Below, piece after piece: positions 28,019 through 37,853 of a stretch of DNA of 64,000 bases. A model generated the notes under the pieces. It saw nothing but the letters and a program-made list of their open reading frames with translations. It did no database searches and had not been told where the DNA came from. This DNA is from Rhodospirillales bacterium (lineage in GTDB: Bacteria > Pseudomonadota > Alphaproteobacteria > Rhodospirillales > Defluviicoccaceae). Position 1 is the first letter of the stretch; the number at the start of each line of letters is the position of its first letter. The position numbers were made by a program, and so were the translations under genes. Location of the stretch: assembly GCA_016710335.1 (NCBI GenBank), contig JADJXQ010000005.1, positions 308,551 through 372,550 of the forward strand, given 5' to 3'.

Positions 28019-28966
28019 CTATGCCGTCGTCAGGCGTGTTCCCGACGGGAGCGCATGGCCCCTGAGGAACGCCGCGGTGGGCATCGCTGCCCGGCCGCTC
28101 CGCTGCAAGCTCAGCGGCCGCAGGGCCTCGGTTCCGCAGGCAATGGTCAGGCGATCGTCGAGGACGACGCCCGGCGCCGCCGGTTCCGGCAGCGGCGCCG
28201 TCTCCGCGACGAGCACTCGGATCCGTTCGCCGTCATGCTCGAACCAGGTACCGGGCCACGGATTGAGCGCCCGCACCGCACGCTCCAGGGCCGCGGCCGG
28301 ACGTGTCCAGTCGAGCCGCCCGGCGTCGCGGGTCAATTTTGCGGCGTAGGTGACGCCCTCTATCGGCTGCGGCACCGGCAGGAGAGCACCGTTCGCCAAA
28401 CCCTCCAGCGCCTCTACCAGGAGGCCGGCCCCAAGCTGCGCCAGGGTGTCGTGCAACTCCGCCGTGGTGGTGTGGGGCCCGATGGGAACGGCGCCCCGCA
28501 TAATCATCGGCCCGGTGTCGAGGCCTTCGTCCATCTGCATGATGGTGACGCCGCTCTCCGCGTCGCCGGCGAGGATCGCGTGCTGGATGGGCGCCGCGCC
28601 CCGCCAGCGCGGCAGCAGCGACGCGTGCACGTTGACGCATCCGAGCCGCGGCGCATCCAGCACCGGCTTCGGGAGAATGAGGCCATAGGCCGCGACTACC
28701 CCCACATCCGCGGCGAGGGCCTCGATCGCCTCCTGCTCCGCCGGCGCTTCCAGGGATCGCGGCGTCCGCACCGGAACGCGGTGATGATCCGCCACCGTAT
28801 GCACCGCCGACAGCCGCTCCCGCTGGCCGCGTCCGGCCGGCCGCGGCGGCTGGGAGTAAACGGAAGCCACGTCGTGCCCCGCTTCGATCAGCGCGGACAA
28901 GGCCGGCACGGCGAACGGCGGCGTCCCCATGAACACGATGCGGAGCGGGGTAGGAACGGGCGGCAT
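28019..28966 (-). CDS. fmt: Methionyl-tRNA formyltransferase
   Basis: A 315-residue enzyme that formylates initiator Met-tRNA. The N-terminal Rossmann domain has VFMGTPPFAVPALSALIEAGH, then AAYGLILPKPVLDAP. The folate-site signature CVNVHASLLPRWRGAAPIQ and DTGPMI follow, and the C-terminal OB-like domain shows VRALNPWPGTWFE. It lies 34 bases after def on the same strand, the usual fmt-def pairing with the order def then fmt. Confidence 0.96.
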   Translation of the reverse strand: MPPVPTPLRIVFMGTPPFAVPALSALIEAGHDVASVYSQPPRPAGRGQRERLSAVHTVADHHRVPVRTPRSLEAPAEQEAIEALAADVGVVAAYGLILPKPVLDAPRLGCVNVHASLLPRWRGAAPIQHAILAGDAESGVTIMQMDEGLDTGPMIMRGAVPIGPHTTTAELHDTLAQLGAGLLVEALEGLANGALLPVPQPIEGVTYAAKLTRDAGRLDWTRPAAALERAVRALNPWPGTWFEHDGERIRVLVAETAPLPEPAAPGVVLDDRLTIACGTEALRPLSLQRSGRAAMPTAAFLRGHALPSGTRLTTA

Positions 28967-29000
28967 GGCGCGCTGCGGAATGGCGTCCGGCGGCGGCCAA

Positions 29001-29519
29001 TCAGGCGGGGACGGGCTGTTTCCGCGCCTTGACCAGCTTGCGCAGGATAATGTTGCGCTTTAGCGACGACAGGTGATCGACGAACAGGGTGCCACTCAAG
29101 TGATCCATCTCGTGCTGGATGCAACGTGCCAGCAACCCGTCGGCATCGCGCTCGCACACCTGGTTGTCGCGATCCAGATAGCGCACCCGGATGCGCTCCG
29201 GGCGCATCACCTCGGCGTACTGGTCGGGCAGCGACAGGCAGCCCTCTTCGACGCTGATCAGTTCGTCCGACTCCCAGACCACCTCCGGATTGGCGATGAG
29301 CAGCGGTGCCGCCGTCTCGCCGGGTTCCATCACATCGACGACGATCACCCGCTTGCCGACGCCGACCTGCGGCGCTGCCAATCCGATACCCTTCGCCGCG
29401 TACATGGTCTCCAGCATGTCGTCCATCAGCTGGCGCACCTCTGGATCGACGGCGACGACGGCGCCGGCGCGGTTTTTCAGCCTGGGATCGGGAGCGATGA
29501 TGATCGGGAGTACAGCCAT
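29001..29519 (-). CDS. def: Peptide deformylase
   Basis: A 172-residue metallo-enzyme that removes the formyl group from new proteins. All three motifs are intact: GIGLAAPQ (44-51), EGCLS with metal ligand Cys94, and HEMDH with ligands His136 and His140 and catalytic Glu137. ATG at 29519 gives the family's usual MAVLPI-type start, and a longer frame upstream adds ten charged residues without support. It is first in the def-fmt operon. Confidence 0.96.
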   Translation of the reverse strand: MAVLPIIIAPDPRLKNRAGAVVAVDPEVRQLMDDMLETMYAAKGIGLAAPQVGVGKRVIVVDVMEPGETAAPLLIANPEVVWESDELISVEEGCLSLPDQYAEVMRPERIRVRYLDRDNQVCERDADGLLARCIQHEMDHLSGTLFVDHLSSLKRNIILRKLVKARKQPVPA

Positions 29520-29718
29520 GCGAGGACGGTTCTCTCTGCGTGCCATTCATAAAGTCTCGGTTTTAGATAGAGACTCCAAACTTCCCGGTCAAGGCCGGGC
29601 GCCTTCGCGACACCTCCACCCATCCGCCCACCACGCCATCGCGCGCGGGGGCAAAGGCCCACCTCCGTCCCCGACGTTTCGCCTGACTTGACGGTAATCG
29701 GGGCGTAGGCTGTGGATC

Positions 29719-30093
29719 ATGAAACCGCGCACCGCCGCCCGCCTCGCCGCCGCCATCGTCATGCTGGGCATGTCCCACGGACGCGGTGTTGCCGGCGCCG
29801 GCGGAGAAGCCGCTCCAGAGGATGCGACGCCGTCCATCGTGCTTACCATAAGCGGCTCGCCCGGCATCCGGTTCACCGCCCGCTGCGCGCTGGCGCGCGG
29901 CGGCGCGGAGGAGACGGTGGAACTGCAGGGTAAGGTGCCGGCGCGTCATGAGTTCGACGCCGATGCGCTTCGCTGCCGCATCGAGAACCGGAGCGGCACG
30001 GGGGAGTTGCAGGCCGAAGCCCGCAAAGGCAGCGGCGCGTTCAGCCGCTCGTCCGCCACCGGCGGCGGCGCGATCGTTCTTTCCATCCGCTGA
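29719..30093 (+). CDS. Small secreted protein, unknown
   Basis: A 124-residue protein with an N-terminal signal-like region (AARLAAAIVMLGMSHGRGVAGAG) and a short mature domain with two Cys (ARCALARGG and ALRCRIEN) that could form a disulfide. It starts at ATG 29719. No family is recognised. It precedes ubiE by about 100 bases on the same strand but with its own spacing. Confidence 0.55.
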   Translation: MKPRTAARLAAAIVMLGMSHGRGVAGAGGEAAPEDATPSIVLTISGSPGIRFTARCALARGGAEETVELQGKVPARHEFDADALRCRIENRSGTGELQAEARKGSGAFSRSSATGGGAIVLSIR

Positions 30094-30199
30094 AGCCGCG
30101 AAAAGCCGAGGCCGCACGGCCGCACGGCCGCGACACCGGAGCCCGACGCCGCGTCGTCGGGCGCGACAGCGCCGGTGCTCCTCGCTATAGTCGCGCGCC

Positions 30200-31030
30200 A
30201 TGTCCAGCCAAGATCGCAAACCTGATTCCGCCCTGACCTCCGGCGCCGACGCTACCGGCGATGCAATCGCGCCCGACGCCCAACAGTCGGCCGGCGGTTC
30301 CTCCACCCATTTCGGGTTCCGGGAGGTGGACGAGACCGTCAAGGCGGGACTGGTCGGCGAGGTGTTCTCGTCCGTCGCCAGCCGCTACGACCTGATGAAC
30401 GACCTGATGAGCTTCGGCGTCCATCGTTACTGGAAACAGGTGATGGTCGAGTGGCTGCGGCCGACCCCGGACATGCACGTCCTCGATGTCGGCGGCGGCA
30501 CCGGCGATATCGCGATACGCATCCTGAAGGCCGGCGGCGGCGCCGTGTCGGTGGTCGACATCAACCGCGAGATGCTGTCGGTGGGCCGCGATCGCGCCCT
30601 CGACGCCGGGCGGGTGCGTAATCTCGACTGGATCTGCGGGGACGCGGAACGCCTGCCCATCGCCTCGTCATCGGTCGACGCCTACACCATCGCGTTCTGC
30701 ATCCGCAACGTGACGCGCATCGCCGCGGCGCTGGCGGAAGCGCGCAGGGTCCTCAAGCCGGGCGGACGCTTTCTCTGCCTCGAGTTCTCGCGGGTGGCGC
30801 TGCCGGTGCTGGACGGCCTCTACGACGCTTATTCGTTCCGGGTGCTGCCGCGGCTCGGACAGGCGGTGGCCGGCAACGCCGAGGCCTACCGCTACCTGGT
30901 GGAGAGCATCCGCCGCTTTCCGCCGCAGGACGCGTTCGCCCGCATGATCGGCGACGCGGGTCTCGACCAGGTGCGCTACCGCAATCTCTCGGGAGGCATC
31001 GCTGCCCTGCATTCGGCATGGCGCACGTGA
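30200..31030 (+). CDS. ubiE: Ubiquinone C-methyltransferase UbiE
   Basis: A 276-residue class I SAM methyltransferase of ubiquinone (and menaquinone) synthesis. It shows VFSSVASRYDLMNDLMSFGVHRYWK, SAM motif I LDVGGGTGDIAIRI, the Asp in VVDINREMLSVG and LKPGGRFLCLEFS. The first 35 residues are a polar extension. It lies 18 bases before ubiB on the same strand, forming the usual ubiE-ubiB pair. Confidence 0.95.
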   Translation: MSSQDRKPDSALTSGADATGDAIAPDAQQSAGGSSTHFGFREVDETVKAGLVGEVFSSVASRYDLMNDLMSFGVHRYWKQVMVEWLRPTPDMHVLDVGGGTGDIAIRILKAGGGAVSVVDINREMLSVGRDRALDAGRVRNLDWICGDAERLPIASSSVDAYTIAFCIRNVTRIAAALAEARRVLKPGGRFLCLEFSRVALPVLDGLYDAYSFRVLPRLGQAVAGNAEAYRYLVESIRRFPPQDAFARMIGDAGLDQVRYRNLSGGIAALHSAWRT

Positions 31031-31048
31031 TCAGGGCGTGATCCGACC

Positions 31049-32584
31049 GTGATCCGCACTGTCCGCAACGTCGTTCGGCTGCTGACCATCGCCCGCATTC
31101 TGGCGCGCCACGACGCCCTGTTCCCGCTCGAAAGCCTCGGCATCACGCCCTTCATCATCGTGTCGGCGCGCCTCATCTCCCGCCGTCCCGAACCGGGGCG
31201 ACCGGGGCAGCGCCTCGCACGCGCCCTGCATGAAGCGGGACCGTCGTTCATCAAGCTGGGCCAGGCGCTGTCGACCCGCTCCGACCTGATGGGCGAGGAG
31301 ATGACGGCGGATCTCTCCGAGCTGCAGGACAGCCTGCCGCCGTTTCCCGGCTCGCAAGCGCGAGCCATCATCGAGGAGGAATTGGGCAAGCCGATCGGGA
31401 GCCTGTTCCGCAGCTTCGACGATCGGGCGGTGGCCGCCGGCTCCATCGCCCAGGTCCACTTCGCGGAGGACAGCGACGGCCGCCCGGTCGCCGTCAAGGT
31501 GCTGCGCCCCGGCGTGCGGCGCAAGTTCGAGCGAGACCTCGACTTGTTCCTGTGGGTGGCGAAGCTGATCGAGACGGCGCGCCCGGAGTGGCGTCGGCTG
31601 CGCCCGGTCGAAGCGGTGCGGACCCTGGCCGAGTCGGTGGCGTTCGAGATGGATCTCCGTTTCGAGGCGTCGGCGGCGGTGGAGCTCGCCGAGAACTTCG
31701 CGGACGATCCCGGGTTCCTGGTGCCGGCGGTGGATTGGGGCCGCACCGCACAGCGGGTGCTGACCACCGAGCGCGTCTACGGCATCCCGTTCGACGACCG
31801 GGAGGCGGTGATCGCCCACGGCCTCGACCCCCATGACGTGCTCGCCAAGGCGGCCGGGGCGTTCTTCCTGCAGGTGTTTCGCGACGGGTTCTTCCACGGC
31901 GACCTCCACGCCGGCAACGTCTTCGTCCGCGCCGACGGCGGCTTGGCGTTCGTCGACTTCGGCATCATGGGCCGCCTCTCCCGACGCGACCGCCACCATC
32001 TCGCCGAGCTGCTGCTGGCGTTCATGACCCGCGACTACCGGCGGGCGGCGGAGGTCCATTTCGAGGCCGGCTGGGTGCCGTCCCACCGCTCGGTCGACGC
32101 CTTCACCCAGGCCTGCCGTTCCGTCGGCGAGCCGATCATGGACAAGCCGCAGAACGAAATTTCCATGGCCAAGCTCTTGGGCCAGTTGTTCTACGTCACC
32201 GAGGCCTTCGAGATGGAGACGCAACCGCAGCTCCTGTTGCTGCAAAAGACCATGCTGGTCGCCGAAGGCACCGGCCGGCGCCTCTGTCCCGACGCTAACA
32301 TGTGGCTGCTCGCGCGCCCGCTGATCGAGGGCTGGATGGGGGACATGCTCGCCCCGAACGCCATAATGCGGGAACGCATGGCCGAGGTGGGCGACAGCTT
32401 GTCCCGGTTCCCGGAACTGCTGCGCCGTGTGGAGCACCGGCTGGAGATGCTGGCCGAGCACGGCGTCCGCCTCGATCCCAACAGCCTGCGGCCCGCGTTC
32501 GGTTGGACCGAATCGCGTCTGCAGGTGACCCTGCTCGCCATCATCGCGGTGCTGTTTCTCCTGTTCCTGCTCGCCGGCGTATAA
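31049..32584 (+). CDS. ubiB: UbiB-family atypical kinase/ATPase
   Basis: A 511-residue ADCK/UbiB protein required for ubiquinone synthesis. Markers are the KxGQ motif in SFIKLGQALSTRSDL, the Ala-rich loop AAGSIAQVHFAE, the catalytic Lys in VAVKVLRPGV, HGDLHAGN and the DFG-like FVDFGIMGRLS. A C-terminal hydrophobic helix (LLAIIAVLFLLFLLAGV) anchors it to the membrane. The start is GTG at 31049. Confidence 0.95.
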   Translation: MIRTVRNVVRLLTIARILARHDALFPLESLGITPFIIVSARLISRRPEPGRPGQRLARALHEAGPSFIKLGQALSTRSDLMGEEMTADLSELQDSLPPFPGSQARAIIEEELGKPIGSLFRSFDDRAVAAGSIAQVHFAEDSDGRPVAVKVLRPGVRRKFERDLDLFLWVAKLIETARPEWRRLRPVEAVRTLAESVAFEMDLRFEASAAVELAENFADDPGFLVPAVDWGRTAQRVLTTERVYGIPFDDREAVIAHGLDPHDVLAKAAGAFFLQVFRDGFFHGDLHAGNVFVRADGGLAFVDFGIMGRLSRRDRHHLAELLLAFMTRDYRRAAEVHFEAGWVPSHRSVDAFTQACRSVGEPIMDKPQNEISMAKLLGQLFYVTEAFEMETQPQLLLLQKTMLVAEGTGRRLCPDANMWLLARPLIEGWMGDMLAPNAIMRERMAEVGDSLSRFPELLRRVEHRLEMLAEHGVRLDPNSLRPAFGWTESRLQVTLLAIIAVLFLLFLLAGV

Positions 32585-32691
32585 GCGGAAGAGAGAGTCT
32601 CGGTGGGCATCATCGTGTGTACGCGCGCCGGCCATGCTTCTGGACGTTGATCGCCTGCCGTTAACAACGTTTCGCTCATGCGGCCTACTCA

Positions 32692-32705
32692 TGATACACG
32701 TATCA
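32692..32705. promoter_or_regulatory. Palindrome upstream of the first VPLPA-CTERM gene
   Basis: TGATACACGTATCA is a perfect inverted repeat with six-base arms, 27 bases before the start codon of the first glycine-rich gene. It could bind a dimeric regulator. The second gene shares the following CGATAAGGC and the G-rich ribosome site but not this palindrome. Confidence 0.35.
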
Positions 32706-32732
32706 CCGATAAGGCCTAATAGGGGGGACACC

Positions 32733-35192
32733 ATGACGCGCCGCGCCGATCTTCTGTCCGTTTCCATGTTCGCTCTGGCCGTGGGGCTCGGGAGCCCCGC
32801 GTGGGCCGCCAGCGTCAGCGTGCTCGGCGCGCCCGGCGCCGACGGCGCCGACGGCGCGGACGGCAACCCGCCCGGGGACGGCCAACCCGGCGCTCCCGGC
32901 GGCGACGCCTTCGCCAATGGCAACACCGAGCACGCCACCGCCATCGGCGGCCGCGGCGGCGACGGCGGGGATGGGGGCGAGTCCACGGCACTTGATGTTC
33001 CGGGTGGCCGCGGCGGTGACGGCGGCCGCGGCGGCAACGCCAGCGCTCACGCGAACGGCACCTTGAGCCCTCGGCACAAGGCCTACGCCACCGGCGGCGA
33101 TGGCGGCGCTACTAGCTCAACTTACAGCGGCTATGGCAGTCATCACGGCGCTGGCGGCACTGCTAGCGCCACGGCTCGATCTAAAACGACGGCTCCGGGT
33201 CGTCATGCCAAGGCTGTTGCCGACGCGGAGGGCGGAGCAGGCCGCGATACAAATATCGACCCCATATACCTCGGCGGAGCGGGCGGAGAGGCGGGCGCAT
33301 TTGCGGTTGCCGAAGCCATCGACGCCGACGCAACGGCGGCGGCCGTTGCAACCGGTGGCGAAGGTGGGGATTCGATTGCCTTCAGCCGAGGTGGCAATGG
33401 AGGCGACGCCGACGCGGAGGCCTTTGCGACTGTGCGTCGTGGCGCCGCCAAGGCTGATGCTCTGAGCAACGGCGGTGGTGGAGGGTCGTCGGAAGCCGGC
33501 AGCGGTGGTGCCGGCGGCAGAGCGACATCCACTGCCCGCGCCACGGCAGAGCGAGGCCAAGCCGATGCAAAAGCGACCGCCAACGGCGGCCTGGGCGGCT
33601 TCTACGAGTCCGGTATTGGTGCCGGCGACGCGCGGGCGGATGCGACTTCCAACGTTGGCACTGGCTCCGGCACCTCACGGGCGACAGCAGTCGCCGGCAA
33701 GGTAGGCGCCGGCGATGGCGCCGACGCGCGGGCGAGCGCCAAAACGACGGTTCAGGACGGTGACGCAAGCGCGAGTTCGCATGCAGCCGGCGGCGACGGT
33801 TTCATTTTTGACGGTCGTGCGGACGGCGGCGACGCGGACGCCCTCGCCGAAGCGTCGGGCACGGCGCGTGTGTCCTCCTCTGCCATCGCCGTCGCGGGCG
33901 ATGACGTGTCTTTTTGCGAGTTCTGCGACGACGATGGAGAAGCAGGGCCAGGCGGCCGAGCCACCGCCAAGGCCCAAGGTTCTAACGGACGAGATATCTC
34001 AGTAAACGCATCCGCTGCGGGTGGCGCGGGGGGCGGAGTCTTCGGTGGTGGCGATGGCGGATCGGGGGGCGATGCGTCCGCACATGCCGAGGGCCGCGGC
34101 CTGGGTCGAATTTCTACCAGATCAGGCGCCGTTGGCGGCGAAGGTGGGGACAACGGCGGTGGGGGCGACGACGGCGGCGTCGGCGGCAACGCAGACGCCA
34201 CCAGCTTTGCAACCAGCGTCGGTGGCGATGTTTCCGCGTACGCTGATGCCATCGGCGGCGTCGGGGGCGACAAATCCGTCTCCTTTCGCAATTCCCCCCG
34301 CGATGTCGCCGGTCGGGGCGGTGATGCGGTTGCGACCGCTGAAGGAACGGGCCCTGGCCGGATCGATGCACGGGCGATCGCCAGTGGTGGCGCGGGCGGC
34401 AAGCCGACCGTGTCCTGGCCCGATACCAATCCTCCTCCATCGAGCGCGGCCGGCGCTGCCGGCAAGGCGACGGCGACCGCCAAGGCGACCGGTCCGAAGG
34501 GCTCGGTGCTCGCGCGCGTCGTCAGCGAGGGGCCGGTGCAGAGCCGGGCCGACGCCGGCGCGGCGATGTTCCACCCGACGTCGGTCTTCCTCGACGCGTC
34601 CGCGGCCGGTACCAGCACGAACATCGGCACCGTGGCCTATGGCCGGCTGTTCCCGGAGGCCGCGGGTCCAGCAAGCCTCCACGGCGGGCGGGCGACGCTC
34701 GCGACCGCGACCCTCGGCGCCGGGCACGTCGCCTCGGATGGCGGGCTGCTGACGTTGACGACCTACACCAGCCAGCTCGACTTCAGCGTGGCGTCGTTCG
34801 CGAAGAGCGCGCCGGTGCTGACGCTCGATCTGGTGGACGCGGCGTTCTCCGGGGGCGGGTTCGAGACGCTGTCGTTCCTGGTCGACGTGGAGGACGGCGC
34901 GGTGACGTTCAAGAAGGCGTTCACCGAGCTCGCCGACGCGCTGGCGTTCTTCACCGGCAACGCGGTCAGCCTCGGCGACATGAGCGGCTACGTCAGCGCC
35001 GACGGCATTCTCGACCTCGCGATGTCGATGGTGCTGACCGGCGGCGGCAGCGACGGCGCCTTCTACGCCGACGTGGCGGTGCGGGCGACACCGCTGCCGG
35101 CGGCGGTCTGGATGTTCCTCACCGCCCTCGTCGCCCTCGCCGGCGCCGCCTCGCGCCGCAGCAGCCAGGGATCCGCCTCGCACCTCTCCTGA
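32733..35192 (+). CDS. Glycine-rich secreted protein with VPLPA-CTERM sorting signal (copy 1)
   Basis: An 819-residue surface or extracellular protein. It has a signal peptide (SMFALAVGLGSPAWAA) and a very long low-complexity body of GGDGG, GGRGG and GGEGG turns between Ala-rich strands. A folded C-terminal domain of about 150 residues follows, then a sorting tail: TPLPAAVWMFLTALVALAGA and RR. The tail fits the VPLPA-CTERM version of PEP-CTERM, so an exosortase should cut it, but none is in this window. Composition recalls mycobacterial PE_PGRS proteins, without shown homology. The body is Asp-rich and may bind calcium (inference). It sits between ubiB and coaBC. Confidence 0.85.
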   Translation: MTRRADLLSVSMFALAVGLGSPAWAASVSVLGAPGADGADGADGNPPGDGQPGAPGGDAFANGNTEHATAIGGRGGDGGDGGESTALDVPGGRGGDGGRGGNASAHANGTLSPRHKAYATGGDGGATSSTYSGYGSHHGAGGTASATARSKTTAPGRHAKAVADAEGGAGRDTNIDPIYLGGAGGEAGAFAVAEAIDADATAAAVATGGEGGDSIAFSRGGNGGDADAEAFATVRRGAAKADALSNGGGGGSSEAGSGGAGGRATSTARATAERGQADAKATANGGLGGFYESGIGAGDARADATSNVGTGSGTSRATAVAGKVGAGDGADARASAKTTVQDGDASASSHAAGGDGFIFDGRADGGDADALAEASGTARVSSSAIAVAGDDVSFCEFCDDDGEAGPGGRATAKAQGSNGRDISVNASAAGGAGGGVFGGGDGGSGGDASAHAEGRGLGRISTRSGAVGGEGGDNGGGGDDGGVGGNADATSFATSVGGDVSAYADAIGGVGGDKSVSFRNSPRDVAGRGGDAVATAEGTGPGRIDARAIASGGAGGKPTVSWPDTNPPPSSAAGAAGKATATAKATGPKGSVLARVVSEGPVQSRADAGAAMFHPTSVFLDASAAGTSTNIGTVAYGRLFPEAAGPASLHGGRATLATATLGAGHVASDGGLLTLTTYTSQLDFSVASFAKSAPVLTLDLVDAAFSGGGFETLSFLVDVEDGAVTFKKAFTELADALAFFTGNAVSLGDMSGYVSADGILDLAMSMVLTGGGSDGAFYADVAVRATPLPAAVWMFLTALVALAGAASRRSSQGSASHLS

Positions 35193-35414
35193 TCTCCCTC
35201 CGCCGCACGCGGGAGAGTCTCAGGGCGAGGGTGTCGAAGGGACTTGCGCGGGCGCGGGCCGGCGTATAGCCCGCTACACCCTCGACCGCCGACCCGACGC
35301 GTGCAAGCGCCATCTCTCCGGATGTCGCCTCATTGCTGTTGACAAAGTTCTGCCAAAATTGGAGTCTCCGTGAGAACATGACTAATTGCCGATAAGGCTC
35401 AGAGGGGGGACACC

Positions 35415-37739
35415 ATGATGCGCCGCACCGATCTTCTGTCCGTTTCGATGTTTGCACTGGCCGTGGGTCTCGGAAGCCCAGCGTGGGCCGCCAGCGTCAG
35501 CGTGCTCGGCGCCCCCGGCGCCGACGGCGCCGACGGCGCGGACGGCAACCCGCCCGAGCCCGGCCAACCGGGCGGTCCGGGCGGAGACGCCATCGCCAAT
35601 GGCGCCACAGAGCACGCCACCGCCATCGGCGGCCGCGGCGGCGACGGCGGGGATGGGGGCAAAGCGACCGCGCCCGGCGTGCGCGTCGGCCGCGGCGGCG
35701 ACGGCGGCCGCGGCGGCAACGCACGTGCCGAGGCCAGCGGCACCCCTAGCCCGAGCCATGTTGCCAAGGCCATCGGCGGGGGCGGAGGCGAGCGTGGCGC
35801 GGGTGATTTTGCTTCCAGCTACGGCACATCGTCTAGAGGGACCGGGGGAGACGCCGACGCCACCGCAAAAACGGTAACGGCCGACGTCGATGCTGCAGCA
35901 ACGGCCGAGGCCAGCGGTGGACCCGGAGGCGGGACCGGGACTTCCTACTACTACAATTACGGTGGTCTCGGAGGAAATGGCGGCCTAGCGAACTCCACCG
36001 CGGTTGCTGCCGCCAATAACGCGGATGCCGAGGCTACTGCAACTGCATCGGGCGGAGCGGGCAGTGAAGGGGATGTTGGTGCCAATGGCAGTCGGGCGGA
36101 TGCCAATGCTGGCGCGTCTGCGATTCGCGGCAGCGCCACGGCCATCGTCGATGCGACCGGCGGCGACGGCGCGCCTGGTGTGACGGGCTCGCGAGGCGGC
36201 GATGGCGGCGATGCGAACGGCAGAGCAAGCGCATCGGTTAGTGAAGGTATTGCAACCGCGATCTCCAACGCCAACGGCGGCATCGCACGCTTCGGCGACG
36301 CCGGGAGAAGCGGGCTTGCAGGAGACGCGGTCTCGGACGCGCAAGCCTACGCTTATGAGGTCGGAAGGGCCAATGCCACGGCTACAGCCACTGGTGGAGA
36401 TACAGAAGACGCAGAATCAGGCACTGAAGCTGGCAACGCAACTGCTGGCGCCCGGACCGTTGTCGGTACGGGCACCGGATCGGCGGCGGCCACGGCAGTT
36501 GGTGGAAACGGGCGCTCGAGCGACGGTGGCGACGCCATGGCCGACGCAACGACTGTAGTGCGGGACGGCAGCGCCAGTGCGATTGCAGCGGCAACGGGCG
36601 GCGACGGATTCATGTACGACGGACCGGCAGCGGTCGGCGGCGATGCTCACGCCATCGCAGATGCAATCGGCACCGACATCATCACCGTAGAAGCCACCGC
36701 GACCGGCGGGCTCGCCATACCCACTGACAGCGGCACGAGGGGAAGCAAGGGCGGCGATGCAACGGCCGAAGCCGATGGCCGCGGCGGAAGCGAGATATCG
36801 GTTGACGCTTCGGCGAGAGGGGGTGACGCCTATCCTTCCTATCCGACGCCTGATTACTACCAGTCTGAGGACGCCGGGCCAGGTTTGGCAGGTGATGGTA
36901 AGGCTTACGCAGAAGGACGGGGCCCCGGCAGAATCCGGTCTGCGGCAAATGCCGAGGGTGGCGTTCGCGGCATCTTGACATTTAACAATGGTCGGGTCGA
37001 GTACAGCGCCGCTGGCAAGGCCACGGCAACAGCCAAAGCAACTGGACCGAAAGGCAGCGTGCTGGCGCGGGCGGTTTCGGACGGGCCGGTGCGGAACGAG
37101 GCCAATGCCGGGGCGGCGATGTTCCATCCGACGTCGGTGTTCGGGGGTGCGTCGGCGGGGCTGGCCGGGACCGTGGCCTACGGCCGGCTGTTCCCGGAGG
37201 CTGGGGGGCCGGCGGATGTGGGGCGGGGAGGCGCGAAGCTGGTTGCCGCCGCGACCATGGGCGCCAGCCACACGACGGGCGACGGCCCCATCACGTTCGC
37301 GACGTATACGAGCCAGCTCAACTTCACCGCCGATGTGTCGTCGTTCGTCGGCCGGACGCCGATGCTGCAGTTGGATCTGGTGGACGCAGCGTTCTCCGGC
37401 GGCGGCTTCGAGACGTTGTCGTTCCTGGTCGACGTGGAGGACGGCGCCGTCACCTTCAGGGAGGCGTTCACCGAACTCTCCGAGGCGCTGGCGTTCTTCA
37501 CCGGCAACAGCGTCGATCTCGGCGACATGAGCGGCTACGTCAGCGCCGACGGCATCCTCGACCTGGCGATGTCGATGGTGCTGACCGGCGGCCGTCGCGA
37601 CGGCGCCTTCTACGCCGACGTGGCGGTGCGGGCGACCCCGCTGCCGGCGGCGGTCTGGATGTTCCTCACCGCCCTCGTCGCCCTCGCCGGCACCGCCTCG
37701 CGCCGCAGCAGCCAGGGATCCGCACCGCGCACAACTTGA
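35415..37739 (+). CDS. Glycine-rich secreted protein with VPLPA-CTERM sorting signal (copy 2)
   Basis: A 774-residue paralogue of the preceding gene. The first 75 residues or so (signal, VLGAPGADGADGADGNPP, TEHATAIGGRGGDGGDGG) and the last 170 (from GPKGSVLARAVSDGPV on, with TPLPAAVWMFLTALVALAG) are nearly identical between copies. The Gly/Ala-rich middle differs in sequence and length. Sequence before the start (CGATAAGGC, G-run) and after the stop (GCGGGAGAG, AGGGCGAGGGTGTC) is also shared, so a whole unit of about 2.6 kb was duplicated in tandem. The middle has since diversified. Confidence 0.85.
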   Translation: MMRRTDLLSVSMFALAVGLGSPAWAASVSVLGAPGADGADGADGNPPEPGQPGGPGGDAIANGATEHATAIGGRGGDGGDGGKATAPGVRVGRGGDGGRGGNARAEASGTPSPSHVAKAIGGGGGERGAGDFASSYGTSSRGTGGDADATAKTVTADVDAAATAEASGGPGGGTGTSYYYNYGGLGGNGGLANSTAVAAANNADAEATATASGGAGSEGDVGANGSRADANAGASAIRGSATAIVDATGGDGAPGVTGSRGGDGGDANGRASASVSEGIATAISNANGGIARFGDAGRSGLAGDAVSDAQAYAYEVGRANATATATGGDTEDAESGTEAGNATAGARTVVGTGTGSAAATAVGGNGRSSDGGDAMADATTVVRDGSASAIAAATGGDGFMYDGPAAVGGDAHAIADAIGTDIITVEATATGGLAIPTDSGTRGSKGGDATAEADGRGGSEISVDASARGGDAYPSYPTPDYYQSEDAGPGLAGDGKAYAEGRGPGRIRSAANAEGGVRGILTFNNGRVEYSAAGKATATAKATGPKGSVLARAVSDGPVRNEANAGAAMFHPTSVFGGASAGLAGTVAYGRLFPEAGGPADVGRGGAKLVAAATMGASHTTGDGPITFATYTSQLNFTADVSSFVGRTPMLQLDLVDAAFSGGGFETLSFLVDVEDGAVTFREAFTELSEALAFFTGNSVDLGDMSGYVSADGILDLAMSMVLTGGRRDGAFYADVAVRATPLPAAVWMFLTALVALAGTASRRSSQGSAPRTT

Positions 37740-37853
37740 TCCTCCTCCGCCGCTTGCGGGAGAGTGCCAGGGCGAGGGTGTCAAATGGGCTTGCGCGTGC
37801 GAACGCGGACGCGTAGTTTATCCACACTACTCGTTCGTAAATAATGCTGACGT

